NCBI GenBank assembly: GCA_958450365.1
Contig: CAUEEP010000750.1
Span: 124,001 to 188,000, forward strand
DNA length: 64,000 bases
Direction of reading: 5' to 3'
Source: Mesorhabditis belari
Lineage: Eukaryota > Nematoda > Chromadorea > Rhabditida > Rhabditidae
Position 1 is the stretch's first letter, and each line of letters begins with the position of its first letter. Positions 1 through 12,362 of the stretch are shown piece after piece. A model generated the notes under the pieces. It was not told the origin of the DNA. It did no database searches and worked only from the letters and a program-made list of their open reading frames with translations. A program made the translations under genes and the position numbers.

Positions 1-828
1 ATGTAATGGATAGCACAGATAGCGTTAAAAGTTCACTAGAGCTTTAAGAACAAGATCATCTACAGCTAATTTAAAGGCTTCTAGACTATTGGACTCTCTC
101 AAAACTCTTGGGAATCGATTGCAAATTCTGGCAGTTCTTTTTGGAAAAGAGTTACCGTATTTTCTCTAATAGTAGTGCACCATTAGCGTCGTATAAATTG
201 CAACGAACAATGGAGCTTTTGCGTTTACGAACAATGCGTTCCAGAAAAACCTTTGAAAGTCGGCGCCATTTCATACTCCCCAGCCCAATACTTGGTCTCT
301 CTACAAGCCTGTGAGATCCGATCCGATAAAAGTTCTTAATGATGGTTGCACATTGTTGAATGGGGATACTCTCGCAGGCTTGTGGAATCCAAATTCTCGG
401 ATCATTAGTATATTTTGGCTTAAAATGACTTCAAATGGGTTTTTGGATCTCATGCAAACAATTAAAGGGCTTTAATTTCCTTCAATTTCCTTGTGTAATA
501 TGTGCAAATTGATCTTGATAAATCAAGCCCAATATTAAACCCAAAATACACTCAAAAACACTCTACACTGTACTTTCGCGGAGTTCGTTTTTAGCTCAAT
601 ATCTTTTTTCTTTTTTTTCCGCTCAAAAATATTTCTTCTCCGATGCGATAAGCGATGCTCTTTTCTGCTCTTTTCTTTTGAAAATTTCCTTTTTTTTCGC
701 AATGATCTTTTCACCCCGCTTCTGCTCATCTTTTCTATAGAAATTCTTCATTTTTTTGGCATTTACAGTGTTTCTTTTCCAAATTTACATTCTCTTCAAT
801 CACTTTTTTGTTTATTTCTCATGTCTTT
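1..828. repeat. Repeat-derived intergenic DNA, no gene seen
   Basis: I see no coding exon here. Positions about 252-293 match one end of the TIR element found complete at 10688-11210 (GGCGCC followed by a pyrimidine-rich CCCAGCCCAATA end). Positions about 152-181 carry the motif ending TCTAATAGTAGTGCACC that recurs at 24576-24605. The open frame at 535-729 is Lys/Arg/Ser low-complexity and comes from poly-pyrimidine sequence. Confidence 0.5.
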
Positions 829-834
829 CCATTT

Positions 835-900
835 CATATTATTCATATTATTCTTATTATTCATATTATTCATATTATTCTTATTATTCTTATTATTCTA
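835..900. repeat. TATTATTC microsatellite
   Basis: Roughly 66 bp of imperfect TATTAT/TCATATTAT repeats with slipped variants. No coding role is apparent; the short open frame across it reads only Tyr/Ser. Confidence 0.85.
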
Positions 901-960
901 TTCTTGGCTCCAGTTTCTCATACATAGAAAACTCATAAAAAAAACTTAACCCAGCGGAAA

Positions 961-1891
961 ACGCACTAACGTTCGCGTTTTCCAGCGCTCCTTTTTACCA
1001 ATGGCTACACACAGACAGACGGACGGACAAACGTCTGCTTTATATAGTTTAACACCTCTACCCGGAAATACCCTCATTCGTTAGCGGCTGAATTTCGTAA
1101 ACGGCTACGACATATAGGCTTTAACTAGACTTCAGAAAACAAAACTTAACCAAAACCAAAACTACCAAAACCAAAACTACCAAAACCAAAACCATAACAA
1201 AACCAAAACCATAACAAAACCAAAACCATAACAAAACCAAAACCAAAACAAACCAAAACCAAAACCAAAACTAACCAAAACTCGCCAATATCTCGCGACT
1301 GGGAGGAGCTAGCGAAAATCTGTTTGCAGATTTGAAATCAGCATCCAAAAATCTATCCCATAGGCTATTTTTTGTTTCGAAATTTCGAGGTCGTGTTTTG
1401 GTCCTTTTTTCGGCCGCCAGATTTTGTGGAATGAGAAAAAGTGAAAGGCAAATTTGCATTTCACATTAAAATTTGCATTTTACAATTTTAAATTTACATG
1501 TTAATTTATATGCAAATTGAGCTTTGGTTTGTTTTGGTTTTGGTTTGTTTTGGTGTTTTGGTTTTGGTGTTTTGGTTTTGGTTTTGGTTTTGGTTTTGGT
1601 TTTGTTTGTCGAAGTCTAGCTTTAACCCAAGATACTCAGCTAACAAGCTACAAAACAATAAATGATTTGGGGCGCGAAATAGAATGAAGGCGCACCGATT
1701 TCCTCAATATTTCTCCAATTTTTAGGCTGCCAGAGTTAGGTAAGGAAAAACGCATTAACGCATTAACGCATTAACGTTCGCGTTTTCCACGCATCCCGCG
1801 CTCCTTTTTGCCAATGGTTACACACAGACAGACGGACGGACAAACAGATGGACGGACAGACAGACGGACGGACAGACGTCTGCTTTATATA
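961..1891. repeat. Fold-back CCAAAA/GGTTTT element inside a direct repeat
   Basis: Two direct copies (961-1045 and 1750-1891) share CGTTCGCGTTTTCC, a CAGACAGACGGACGGACA run and GTCTGCTTTATATA. Between them lies a fold-back unit, 1121-1625, whose ends are reverse complements (TTAACTAGACTTC at 1121; GAAGTCTAGCTTTAA at 1611). Its left arm (about 1150-1275) is CCAAAA-rich tandem repeat and its right arm (about 1521-1605) is the complementary GGTTTT array. It looks like a non-autonomous fold-back transposon with simple-repeat arms; it is not a telomere. Confidence 0.6.
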
Positions 1892-2271
1892 ATTGATATT
1901 TTCGCTGTACGATAGAAAGTCAAAGTCAAATACAGCCAGTCAAAGAAATCGATGTAAATAACTTTGCTGAAAACATTTTCTCTATTTTCCTCTTGTCGAT
2001 TATCAATCAATCCATCAACTTTTGATCTTTCAACAAAGAAAATCTCAAAATCTCAACCGTCATTGGCCAAATTTCAATGGAATCGCACTTTTTTGGAAAA
2101 CCAAAACTTTAAAATAACCTTTAATTGTCTAGCTATTGTTAATAGTTCTAAGAAATCAACTATAATTATCATCGATCGATTCTCAATCGACTATCAGGCT
2201 TGGAACTATCATTTTGCAATAAGTGCTCATCCGGCTCCAGTTATAATTCTTTGTTTTTCTCCTAATTGAAC

Positions 2272-2540
2272 TACCGTAAATACTGTAATAGTACCCCACC
2301 CCCCTCGTACAGTCGGGTAGTCACAAAAGTTTTTTAGTATTTCATTTTTTGCAAAGCGCCCGTACTTTCAAAAAATGCGTCTTTTGTATCAAAAAATAGC
2401 CCTGAATTTCAGCTATTTTTTGATACCAAAGCGCGCATTGTAGCATAAACCAGTGTCGAGAAAAACTCGTTCAAAGCTAGACGACGCAACACTCCGTATC
2501 GTCATTATGGGGGTGGGGTACTATTACAGTATTTACGGTA
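2272..2540. mobile_element. MITE family B, copy 1
   Basis: A 269-bp element with long terminal inverted repeats: TACCGTAAATACTGTAATAG at the left and its reverse complement at 2521-2540. There is no coding capacity. Two further copies lie at 9932-10196 and 61915-62165. Confidence 0.85.
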
Positions 2541-2737
2541 TGTAAAGGGTTCCAGTTATACTGTGAACTGTGTAAACGGTTTTTCCGTATATTTTCATTT
2601 GGAAAACCAAAACTTAATATAACTAGAACCAGAGCTAACGCTAACCATACGAGCTAACAATTCTAACTATTTCAAAACCGGATTTTGCGAAAGTTTACGG
2701 TAGACCTATCATTTTTAAAGCACTATATAGAAAAAAA

Positions 2738-3686
2738 GATGACTGAAAAGTTCTGTCCACATTAGCCGATTTATCTCTATAATAAAACTTGTAAAAGCCT
2801 AAAGTGTCTCAAATTTTACGCAATTCTTTAGCACAGCACAATTCTTGCTTTATCTCGAGAGAGTTTTATTATAAAGATACGTCTATTAAAAAGATAGAAA
2901 ACTAGAAAACTGAAGATACGAAAAGTATGATTTAAAAAACATTTTTACTATTCACCCTTCATCGTCATCTTCCCTTCACCACCAAAAAAGCTATTTAGTT
3001 CCCCATTGAGCTTAGGGTTAGGGAGCCGTCTGTCATGACGTGGGTTAAGTTAAGATATAGCCTAGTATTGTGTGTGTCGTTGTATTGTGATTGATATATT
3101 TCGTGTATGCGATAAATTCACCACTGGTAGCCCCAGTCGGTATTTTTTAATTAGTTCCTGTGAACCATTTTTTGGTTATACAAACTTGAAAGTTATACAA
3201 TTTTTTACTTTACGTTAACCATATAAACCTAAAGATACGAAAAGTATGATTTAAAAAACTTTAGTATTATTTCCAGTGAGTCAATACCTTTTTTTCAGTT
3301 TGATCGCTTGTCAAGTTTCTAAAATTCGTTCTCTAAATCAGTTTTGACTTCTTTAAAAGCAAATTTTGATGATCTTTCTGAAAAAAGAAGCATTTTTCTT
3401 TAAAACTATACTTTACACAATCAGTTTGCTTTTGAAATTATCAATTTTGAGAGCCTTAAAACATTGTTAGTCAAGCTTAAAAATCGCGAGAGTTTGAGGG
3501 AGTTGCGTACGATTGAAAAAACATTAAAAAGGCACTTCAAAAAACAAATTCCTCTTTAAAACAACATATAAAAGCTAAAAATAAACGAATTTTCTAAATT
3601 TGAGTTTCATTTTGATTTATCTCGAGAGAGTTTTTATTATAAAGATACGTCTATTAAAGCGGACAGAACTTTTCAGCCATCCTGTA
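2738..3686. mobile_element. Tc1/mariner-type TIR element, non-coding relic
   Basis: The ends are inverted: GACTGAAAAGTTCTGTCC at about 2741 and GGACAGAACTTTTCAGCC at 3661-3678, followed by ATCCTGTA, which resembles Tc1/mariner termini. A block containing TTTATCTCGAGAGAGTTTT occurs near both ends (about 2850 and 3618). No transposase frame survives. Confidence 0.6.
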
Positions 3687-3700
3687 GACTACTAAAGACT

Positions 3701-4030
3701 AGAGTGTGTTCCTAAGCAAGCGAGTAAGCAATCACTCGAGTAAAACTTGCTGAGTAATTTTTACTCGATTAATCAACGTTTTTGGTCGAGTAACTACGAA
3801 GTAATCCTCTTTACACGTCGAGTAAATTGAATATCTTTACATTTGAAGGAAATTTCCCACCAGATTCAGTTGAACAGTTGAATATCTTTAAAAGGAGTCG
3901 TGTATAATGCGGCGCTCGTGATTTTTGCGCCAATTTTTTGCCATAATTTTCCCTAAAAGTACGGCAATTTTTCCTAAGCGTGTGTTTTAAAGAAGTTTCG
4001 AAGAGGCATTATTCGCGAGGAACACACTTT
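3701..4030. mobile_element. hAT-like MITE, TIR AGAGTGTGTTCC
   Basis: Bounded by AGAGTGTGTTCC (3701) and GGAACACACT (about 4019). The interior is related to 58866-59290 (shared TTTTTGGTCGAGTAACTACG). The same termini bound the larger element at 60849-61733, where an 8-bp target duplication is visible, so I place it in the hAT group by inference. No exact target duplication is seen at this copy. Confidence 0.6.
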
Positions 4031-4237
4031 AACCTATACCATTAAACGCAGAATTTGATGCTGATTCCGAATAGATATTCCGTTTTTGCTAAATGACAAT
4101 CTGCCAATTACTATAGAATATAGTATTAAAAAAGTCGTATTAAAATTGATTTTTAAAAACGTATGCCTTTCCATTATTGTTGTTTTATGTCTGTCTTGAT
4201 CGCTGATTTTAAAATTTTCAATTTCTTTCTTTTTCAG

Positions 4238-6390
4238 ATGACTTCGGACTCGTGTTCAGTGGATGGGAATCCCATTTATCAATCATGTGATTGCGACATT
4301 CCACGATTCTTCTGTGCTCTAGCGAATATCAGCGGCTACTGTAGCACGGTTGCTTGGTTTCTAGTTCTTCTGCCCCAAGTAATACGTAATTTTCGACATC
4401 GAACAGTCCAAGGAATCTCACTCGGATGGGCAATCCTCAATTTCACGGCCGCTTTCAACAACGCGTTTTTTGTTTTCAAATTTGGTGGAATGCCGTGGTA
4501 CGTCTATGGTTCAGCTGTCTACATGCCGATTTTGGAAATCCTCTTGCTAATTCAATTCTACATTTTCACGCCTGCTTCAAGGGCTAAAAATATTGCGGCT
4601 ATTTTGTTGGTGCCAGCATGGATTGGTTTAGCGATCATTCAATCGGTTTTTGACGTCTACAAACAATTGGAATGGCTGTCAATTGTTTTATGGTCGGCTG
4701 AGACGTTTCCCCAGGTAATCATTTCATCTTTTTTATTGGGTTGAGGAGAATGAAATGATGCCGAATTTTAAAAACATATTAAGCCTTCTTTAAATACACG
4801 TTTTATTTCCTCAAAAAAGGTTTACCATTTCTCTGGAAAATCACTTTTGATAGATTGCACAAAGGTTTTGTTTTGTGAAGTTTATGGACTCCTAAACAAA
4901 GCTCGTTAAAAAAAAAGAAAATGACATTTAAAAGAGAACTCAAACAGCGCTTTAGTTTAACAAAAGGCCATTTTTTCCACAAAATCTATTATCTAGAGAA
5001 AAGGAATCTTTCTGAAAATTTGGCAACTTATGTATTTGAGTGTGCTTTATCTTTTTTATCTAGACATCAAAGGAGGTTTATGTGGAAGAAACTGTTCAAA
5101 CGATGAGTTCAAAGGACTCTTTGCCATTTTAATTAGCTTTGTTTAGGAATTCATAAACTCCACAAAACCTTTTTGAGGAAATAAAACCTGTATTGCTTTT
5201 AAAATTCGGCATCATTTAAGGCATCCGTTAAGCTCCTTGAAAAAATGGAGCCGCCGATAGTCTCCGGGGCCTCCGCTAGTAGGAAAGATCCGTCATTTTG
5301 TAGAGAATTCGTTAACCTTTCTATTCATATCAAATGCGTATCATTTGACGAAGTTTGCTAGAAGTTTTAGAACTGTTAAGTTTTGGTGAAAGATGACTTC
5401 GAAGTGTGGCAGCATTGAAAAAATGATGCAAAAATTGAAAGAAAGGAATATCAATTAATTACATATTTCAAGTTTTCATAATCTAAAAAGAAACGGAAAT
5501 TTTTTGAATTTTCATACTATGATACTTTATTTTCATGCGATAGAGCTGTTTCAAAGTTCTTCAAAGCCGTTTCTCTTACTCAAAAGACGTCTAAAATCGA
5601 TGACTTTAGATCTTCCTGAACATCAAACGTCGATCCACCTATGGTTTGGCAAATATGTCGGTGACGATTACGGCTGTCGGGAAAACGACTGATTTTATGC
5701 AAAATTATCTACTCATCATGCCCATTCAATATGTAATTATGGCTTTCTTCTCAAGCACTGTGGCTCAGGTTCAAACACTCCAAGTAAGTTCAAAGTTTTC
5801 TTTCAAAAACAGCCGCTAAATCGCTCTAATAGTCGGCTTCTCTTGCTGGAAAAGTTAGAGATTTGTGTAGCTGTTATAGCGGGAATGCCCAACTAGACAC
5901 ATAGCATATAGCAACGAACGTGTGTACCAATTGATCATTGAATTGATCACTAAACATTGATCAATAAAGTAGGAAATGCTATATCTTGACATAGAGAAGA
6001 GCTTTTTAAAAACGTTTAATTTGTTCATCCCGAGTAGAAAGAAAATCAGTTAAAAAAGTTATAAAGAAGTTTAAAAATTTATAGGTTTTATGGTATTGGA
6101 AGAAGCGCCCAATCAACGAAGCCTGTGATGGTCCGGTTGATGCTGAATCTCGAATCACAACTCAGTGCAATGTTTTACGAGTTTTGGGATACATACTTTT
6201 TGGCTCCGAACTCGTCATTTTTATTGTGGCTTTGATCCTTCGAACTTCACGATGGTGGCTGATTGCTGCACCCATTGTCACCTATACAATTATTGTGGCA
6301 TTCTATCTCTACGATCGACAATTGTCTCCAACGCCAGTTCGAATTGCAGCTGAAAAAGACGAAAATCAAGAAAGAATTGCTGATTTTTAA
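4238..6390 (+). CDS. PQ-loop repeat membrane protein
   Basis: Exons 4238-4714, 5610-5783 and 6085-6390 join in phase to give 318 aa. The start ATG follows TTTTCAG directly, a likely trans-splice acceptor, so I prefer it to the upstream ATG at 4163. The protein is strongly hydrophobic with about seven membrane segments and two PQ-loop repeats: LLPQVIRNFRHRTVQG (PQ at residues 46-47) and FPQIFLNIKRRSTYG (PQ at 158-159, split by intron 1). PQ-loop proteins (SLC66/MtN3-like) are commonly transporters of amino acids or other small solutes on lysosomal or vesicle membranes; I cannot name the substrate or a specific orthologue. The tail is hydrophilic and charged. AATAAA signals overlap and follow the stop (6390-6399). 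Intron 1 holds a MITE. Confidence 0.9.
4735..5221. mobile_element. MITE family A in intron 1 of the PQ-loop gene
   Basis: It begins ATTGGGTTGAGGAGAATGAA and ends with the inverted TTCGGCATCATT block. The interior shares long stretches with 10688-11210 (for example AAGAAACTGTTCAAA and CTCCACAAA). It starts 20 bp after the splice donor. There is no coding capacity. Confidence 0.7.
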
Positions 6391-7180
6391 ATAAATAAAG
6401 ATTCTAATTGTAAGTGGAAATAAAGTGTTAGCAAAGTTGCTTAGTTGCTAATTGTAGGAGGAAATAAAGTGTTAACAAAGCAAAGCAAAGCAAATCAAAG
6501 TTACATGGCCAAAGAACTTACAATTTTCGAAATCTCATTTGAGGCAACTAAATTCTGATACTGTTCTCTTTGAAAACTTGATTGAACGTAAATTTAGCGA
6601 CAGCCAGCCTTTTAAAATTCGCGAGCCGACAGCCAGCCTTTTAAAATTTACACATCACAAAATTGTTCTATTAGGGTGGTAGGAATGAAATCTCAAATAT
6701 CTTTTCAAAAATAAAAGGATTGCAAGCCTCAACCAATAAGTGTTGTATACTATTAGAAAGCCCTGAATCTCCTCTACAAAATAGGACAAAAAGATTTTGA
6801 ATTGAATTGATTGTTGGGGACTTGGGTGTTAAAAAGAAACCGCAGGTCGAGTCTCAACCTGGGCATCTGCGCCTGCTGTCAACTATCGCTTCCACAGATC
6901 TTTTCGCCTGAAATTTTCGAATTGATTATTGGGGACTTGTGTGTTAAAAAGAAACCCTGAGAAACCAATTTTAACACATATCGTGACTCGATGCCGAGTC
7001 ACCGTTTGGACCAATGCTGAATGCTGAGTCACGGCTGTTTCTTGTGAATGGTTGGAACAAATGAGCTGAAAATTTGTCAGGACATGTAATTCTGGATCCT
7101 TTTTTCGAATTCGGCATTAGTTTTATTAGGAAGTTGTATGATTTTTCGTAAAAAGTGGAAAAACCGGGTGTTACCTTGGA

Positions 7181-7265
7181 GTCTATGGCCAAGTCGTCTA
7201 AGGCCCGGGAGGCCAATCTGAGGCTCTAATAGGGGGTTGTTGGTTCGACTTCCCCCGAGCGAGAA
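7181..7265 (+). pseudogene. tRNA-like relic (Leu/Ser-like A and B boxes)
   Basis: TGGCCAAGTCGTCTAAGG resembles a tRNA A box/D arm and GGTTCGACTTCC (about 7242) a B box. The anticodon arm is mispaired and the uridine expected before the anticodon is missing, so it is probably a tRNA-derived relic or SINE head rather than a working gene. Confidence 0.4.
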
Positions 7266-7880
7266 CGCTTTACAAAAAACATTTTCTAATAGTTTCTAAT
7301 ACTTTAATTGAGTAGCTACAAAAATCAAGTGTTAAAATTGAAAGAAGTTTTGAAAAATTAGTGTTTCTGAATTTTCTAAAAAGGGTTTTGTAAAGGAAAT
7401 TTTTTGTGCTTTTTTTCGTGTCGGAAAAAGACGCCGTCTGGCACACTGCCCAGGATATAAGCTCGGGAATCGGGTAATTAAACCAGCTGCAAAAGACGGC
7501 GTTATTAGCGGGTATATTAGCGGAATATTAGGGTATCTTAGCGATTTTCAAGCGAGTGGCATTTGGCTGAATAAATTCAAGAAGCGTCACGGAGTTGTTT
7601 TTCCAACTCGTTTCTACCAACTTGGTTCCAAAATATATCGCAAATTAGTCAAAAATCAATGGTTATTTGTTTCTATACAACGAATTTCGATAAAGCGTAC
7701 ACTTCGATACAACAAACGCTTCGTCTCTTGCAGTTCATTGTATCGAAGTTCGACTTTACAAAGATTGGTGCAATTCGACTCCGCGAATTCTTCTAATTTC
7801 ACTCTTTTTCTTTCTCGCTTTTGTCTTCTATTACCTTCACTTCACAGCTATTTGAAAAATCACAATTATGAGTTGAAAAA

Positions 7881-7945
7881 GCACGGGTGGAGTTGGAACT
7901 CTTGACCCTCAGCTGATTGTACAACCACTCAACCATTTGGCAACC
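7881..7945 (-). pseudogene. tRNA-like relic
   Basis: On the minus strand it reads CCAAATGGTTGAGTGGTTG, like an A box, followed about 30 bases later by GAGTTCCAACTCC, a weak B box. The acceptor stem does not close. A related tail (GAGGATCGCTGGTTCGACTT) occurs in the MITE at 28979-29355. Confidence 0.3.
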
Positions 7946-8076
7946 TATGAACCACTCCGCGAATTCTTCTAATTCCACTCTTTTTCTTTCTCGCTTTTGT
8001 CTTCTATTACCTTCATTCCACAGCTATTTGAAAAGTCAATAAATATTTCAAATGTTTAAATATATTTCTAGATATT

Positions 8077-9505
8077 TCTAGATTTTCGACAATCTTATTT
8101 GGGGTTTAAAAATCATTGGGAAAACCCCGTGCTTATCAATGCATTCAATCAAAAAAAATAGTGTCTGGGAATCTGGTTAACATAAAATGAATGAGCTTTT
8201 TAGATAAAGAATTATTCTTTTTTTTTATTAAAAGCTTGGAAGATGTGCTCAAAAAAACCCTTGACACGCAACATTATTCAAGCTCTTTCTATCGGGTTGG
8301 TGAATTAAAAACTGCGGAACTTTGAACTAAAATTTATTCAACATAAAACCATAAATTCATTCCAAATAATTTCCATTATTATTGACGACTTCTGCCCATT
8401 TTACAGGCAATTTGCGGATTCCTTTTTCGTGGTAGGATTTTGGTTTTGAATCGAAAAACTTTCAAAGCCAATTTTTGACTGCTTCTTCCGAATCGAAGTG
8501 TTCTCCCGCAAGCTCATTATTCATGGTCCGGAATAAATAGTAATCAGAAGGTCCGGACTGTATGCGGAATGCGCCAAAAGTTCCCAAACAAGGCTATTTA
8601 TTTTAGAGCTTTGCAACATGAGGGCGCGCGTTGTCGTGGATGAGAACGATCTTTGACTTGGAGGGCCTATTCTTCTTCAGAGATTCATTCACCTTTCCCA
8701 ACTGTTCACTGTATTTGATTGCATTAAGGGCCCTCTTGCTATCCAGCAACTCCCAGTACACCACTCCCTCCATATTTCAGAAAACGCAGAGCATAAACTT
8801 CTTCTGGTGCAAATCGGGCTTAGGGTCACTTTCGGTTGGTTGGTGAATTGAAAACTGCGGGACTTTGAACTAAAATGTATTCAACATAAAACCATAAATT
8901 CATTTCAAATAATTTCCATTATTATTGATAAATTTAAGCTTTAAGAGTAAGATTTGGATAATTCTTAAGTTAACTTTGAGATTAACTGATGAAATTTACC
9001 AGTTTCAAGAAAAATTCGTCGAAGAAGCCGATTCAGAGCTCTATCCAGATCCAGATATCCAGAGCTCATAAAAACACCACACGGTTGAAGATTTTTGTTG
9101 AAAAACACTTGTTTTAAGCTTTTTAACCAGAAAAGTATCAAATAAACCATGTGAGAGCGCTTAAAACCTTTTCATGAAGTTGCAGATTGAGTTGTTTTGT
9201 TGTTTTGGGTTGTTTTGGGCGCATCTTCTAAGCCTTTAATAAAAATCTCAAAAGCATCCTACCATGTGTATAAAGAAATCCTCCGTATTACCTTCATTTC
9301 ACAGCTATTTGAAAAGTCGATAAATATTTCAAATGTTTAGATATATTTCTAGATATTTCTAGATTTTCGACAATCTTATTTGGGGTTTAAAAATCATTGG
9401 GGAAAACCCTGTGCTTATCAATGCATTCAACCAAAAAAAGGAATAGTGTCTGGGAATCTGGTTAACATAAAATCAATGAGCTTTTTAGATAAAGAATTAT
9501 TCTTT
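8077..9505. repeat. Duplicated block flanking mariner fragments
   Basis: Positions 8077-8224 recur at about 9345-9505 (TTCTAGATTTTCGACAATCT through TTTAGATAAAGAATTATTC). Between them are mariner pieces at 8320-8850 and a second mariner end at 8837-8925. This looks like an ancestral duplication or a composite insertion. Confidence 0.6.
8320..8850 (-). mobile_element. Mariner transposase relic
   Basis: The left end reads GGGTTGGTGAATTAAAAACTG, a mariner-type terminus. The minus strand at about 8600-8650 encodes the catalytic-domain motif IVLIHDNARPH, but the frame is broken and the N-terminal domain is absent. It is closely related to the copy at 26582-27682. Confidence 0.75.
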
Positions 9506-9931
9506 TGCAATAGCAGTGATTCATTGATTTACTTTGAAAATCTACAAATCATTGTTCACAGATTGGAAACAAGAGATCTCAAACTGTTTGTTTAGAGGAT
9601 TTTGTGCAATGCTCAAATTTTGTGCAACGCTGGCATTGACTCATTTTTATTTTGATAATCCTATTTATCTCATTCTAAATGTGATTTTTATCAATTTCAA
9701 TTCTTGAATGATTAAAGCCAATTCTCGGAAGTTTGTTGACAGACTCGGGTCAGGCATTCCAGTGTTACTATAGGAGTAAGACATACACAATATTAAGGAT
9801 AGATTCTCTCGATCTCTCGATAGTTTCATAGTAAAAATTGAACAGATCAGCATACAATCACTAATTTAAGTTACGTTAATGATTAAGTGAAGCATAGAGT
9901 AGAGAAGACTAAGTTGTATATATAAAATATT

Positions 9932-10196
9932 TACCGTAAATACTTTAATAGTATCCCACCACCTCGTACAGTCGCGTAGTCGCAAAAGTTTTTTAGTATT
10001 TCATTTTTTTTCAAAGCACCCGTACTTTCAAAAAATACGTCTTTAGTATCAAAAAATAGCCCTGAATCTCAGCTTTCGTTTGATACCTAAACGCGCATTG
10101 TAGCATAAACCAGTGTCGAGAAAAACTCGTTCAAAGCTAGACTAACACTCCGCACCGTCATTATGGGAGTGGGGTACTATTACAGTATTTATGGTA
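9932..10196. mobile_element. MITE family B, copy 2
   Basis: A 265-bp copy of the element at 2272-2540 with the same inverted TACCGTAAATACT termini and interior; a few point differences, no coding capacity. Confidence 0.85.
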
Positions 10197-10687
10197 GTTA
10201 TTTTGGTCATTGCGGTTAGAATCGTTTAGTAACAATTGCTCATCTTTTCCGGAGAAGTTTGTAAACTCGAGAATACTATTATTATAGGAAAACTCTATCA
10301 GAAAAAATTTCAGACACTAGTCAGTCTTAATTTTCGTTTATTCTAGAGCTAAATCACAAACTGGACAGATGATGGCTATAAAATTTTGGCCAAATTTTGT
10401 TATGCAAAGATTTTTGACCCAGCTAAGCTCAATAATAGCTTGAAATTACTTTCCCGATCGAAACGAGTCGGAAATTCATCTAAGTGAAAGGTATTTCTCG
10501 TGTTTTACTAGCTTATTAATATTCTAAACTATTTGTGAAATATCGAGCACTCAGCCTAAACCCTTTCAAAATAATAAGTGTCATTTTTCTCCGGTTTTCC
10601 CCTCTCGTTGTTATCAGCTGTATTTAGGAGTGTTCTCTCTCAATAGATTGACCTCATTCCATAAGGTATCGATGAATGTTATAAGCT

Positions 10688-11210
10688 ATTGGGTTGAGGA
10701 GAATGAGTCGGCGCCGAAAATGAAAAAAATGTCTAAAACTTCTATTCGACTTCGTCAAATAATATGCGTTTGATATGAGTAGAATGGTTAACTAATTCTC
10801 TACAAAATCACATTTAAAAGAAAATTCAAACAGCGCCTCCGCTCAAGAAAAAGCCATTTTTTCACAAAAACTACAAACTGTGATCTAGAAAAAATCATTG
10901 GTGGGATCTTCCTGCAAATTTGGCAACTTAAGTAATTCAATGTGCTCTATCTTTTTTATATAAACACCAAAGAAGGTTTATGTGAAAGAAACTGTTCAAA
11001 TGATGAGTCGGACTCTTTGCCATTTTAACCAGCTGCGTTTGGAAGTTCATAAACTCCACGAAAGAAAAGCTTTGTGGAATCTCTCAAAAGTGATTTTGTA
11101 GAGAAATAGTGGATCCTTTTGATGAAACCAAACGTATGTTTAAAGAAGGCTTTATGTGTGCAAAAAGTCCCTTTAAAGTTTGGCGCCGACTCATTCTCCC
11201 CAACCCAATA
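10688..11210. mobile_element. MITE family A, complete copy
   Basis: A 523-bp element with about 28-bp inverted ends: ATTGGGTTGAGGAGAATGAG then TCGGCGCC at the left, and GGCGCCGACTCATTCTCCCC then AACCCAAT at the right. The minus-strand frame at 11084-11317 is coincidental. Confidence 0.8.
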
Positions 11211-12186
11211 TTTGAAAGTTGTAAATCTCCTCTACAAAATAGGCTAAAACGTGTTTCAATTGATCGAGCCATTGAAGAAATTTCGAGGGCAAAATGCGAG
11301 TGACCAAAAAAGGGCACTTTTTGAAAACCCCACTTTCACAAGAGTTCGGTTTTGACTATATAGTGGAAAATATCATTTAAATCATTTAAATGCCCAAAAT
11401 ATCATTCAAAATAATTAAGAGTTGGGATCATTCCATGGGAAAACTTTGTTTTTACAATAATTTGTCTTTTTTGTGAAAAAGCCGGTTTTTTTTGACAATT
11501 TTGAGGGTTTTGATTGGATACGTTGCGTGGATAAAAAGAACAAAAATCAGAGTGATCGAGTTGTAGAAAAAGAAAGTGCTCCTTGACAATAATTTTGCTA
11601 GCAACAAGATACCCAACAGCTGCCAAAATACTGGGATTTGGTGGTGAGTAGATTTAGATTAGATATTTTTGGGAGATGAATAGAAAGCATACAATTTTTT
11701 AGAGTAGTAGACTCTTGCAATACAAAGCAAATCAAGCATTTGAAGGGATCATTGCGCTCTATCTAAATTTCATTACGCTCTATCTAAATTTCTGTAAATG
11801 CATTTCCGTTAGACTTTTTTTTAATGAATTGATATGAATAAATAGTTATCCTTTTTTTAAATCTTCAATTTTGGGAAGCTAACTCTATTTTGACCACACT
11901 AAACTTGTCCCTAAAGTGACTCGATTCCTTTTTTGGTCACTCGCATTTCGCTCTCGAAATTTCTTCAATGCTTCGATCAATTGAAACACGTTTTAGCCTA
12001 TTTTGTAGAGGAGATTTACAACTTTCAAATAGTTTATAACATTGTTTATAACATTTCGATTCTAGTTTATAACATCAGCTTTCTATCGTTGGAAATTGAT
12101 GAAAATGTTGAAAATGTTGAAATTCGCATTTCTTATGCATGTACCTAATATAATCGGCAATGGCAAACAAAACGCCACAAAAATTA

Positions 12187-12362
12187 GCCGCCTTAACCCG
12201 CTCGATTACTCTATTTGGTCCAGTTTGGAGTCAAAAGCTTGCGCTAGGGCACACGCATCAATTGATAGTCTTATACAGTCTCTGAATAAGGCTTTGGAGG
12301 AAATTCCTATGAGTGTGATCGAGAAAGCTGTTGACACCTTTCCAAAGCGATTGAGGCAATGA
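12187..12362 (+). mobile_element. Tc1/mariner transposase C-terminal fragment
   Basis: The frame reads NPLDYSIWSSLESKACARAH then ASIDSLIQSLNKALEEIPMS and ends AVDTFPKRLRQ. This matches the end of Tc1/mariner-family DDE transposases (N-P-L-D-[YF]-S-I-W, ..IP.. AV..FPKRLR). The catalytic aspartates lie upstream and are missing, so it is a relic. Confidence 0.75.

Larger units (their letters stand above)
6391..8076. other. Intergenic region, no gene seen
   Basis: AT-rich sequence with short duplications: an AGCCAGCCTTTTAAAATT pair near 6610 and 6640, a GGGGACTTG-GTGTTAAAAAG pair near 6817 and 6931, and a block containing GCGAATTCTTCTAATTTCAC (7784) repeated at about 7958. Two tRNA-like relics are listed separately. 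Confidence 0.5.

Noticed and set aside
535..729. Lys/Arg/Ser-rich minus-strand frame
   Set aside because: Low-complexity translation of a poly-pyrimidine stretch.
1150..1275. Telomere-like CCAAAACC repeats
   Set aside because: The unit is irregular, not the nematode TTAGGC repeat, and its complement forms the other arm of a fold-back element.
4163..4237. Upstream ATG extending the PQ-loop protein
   Set aside because: The TTTTCAG just before 4238 is a strong acceptor, and the extra residues do not resemble the family start.
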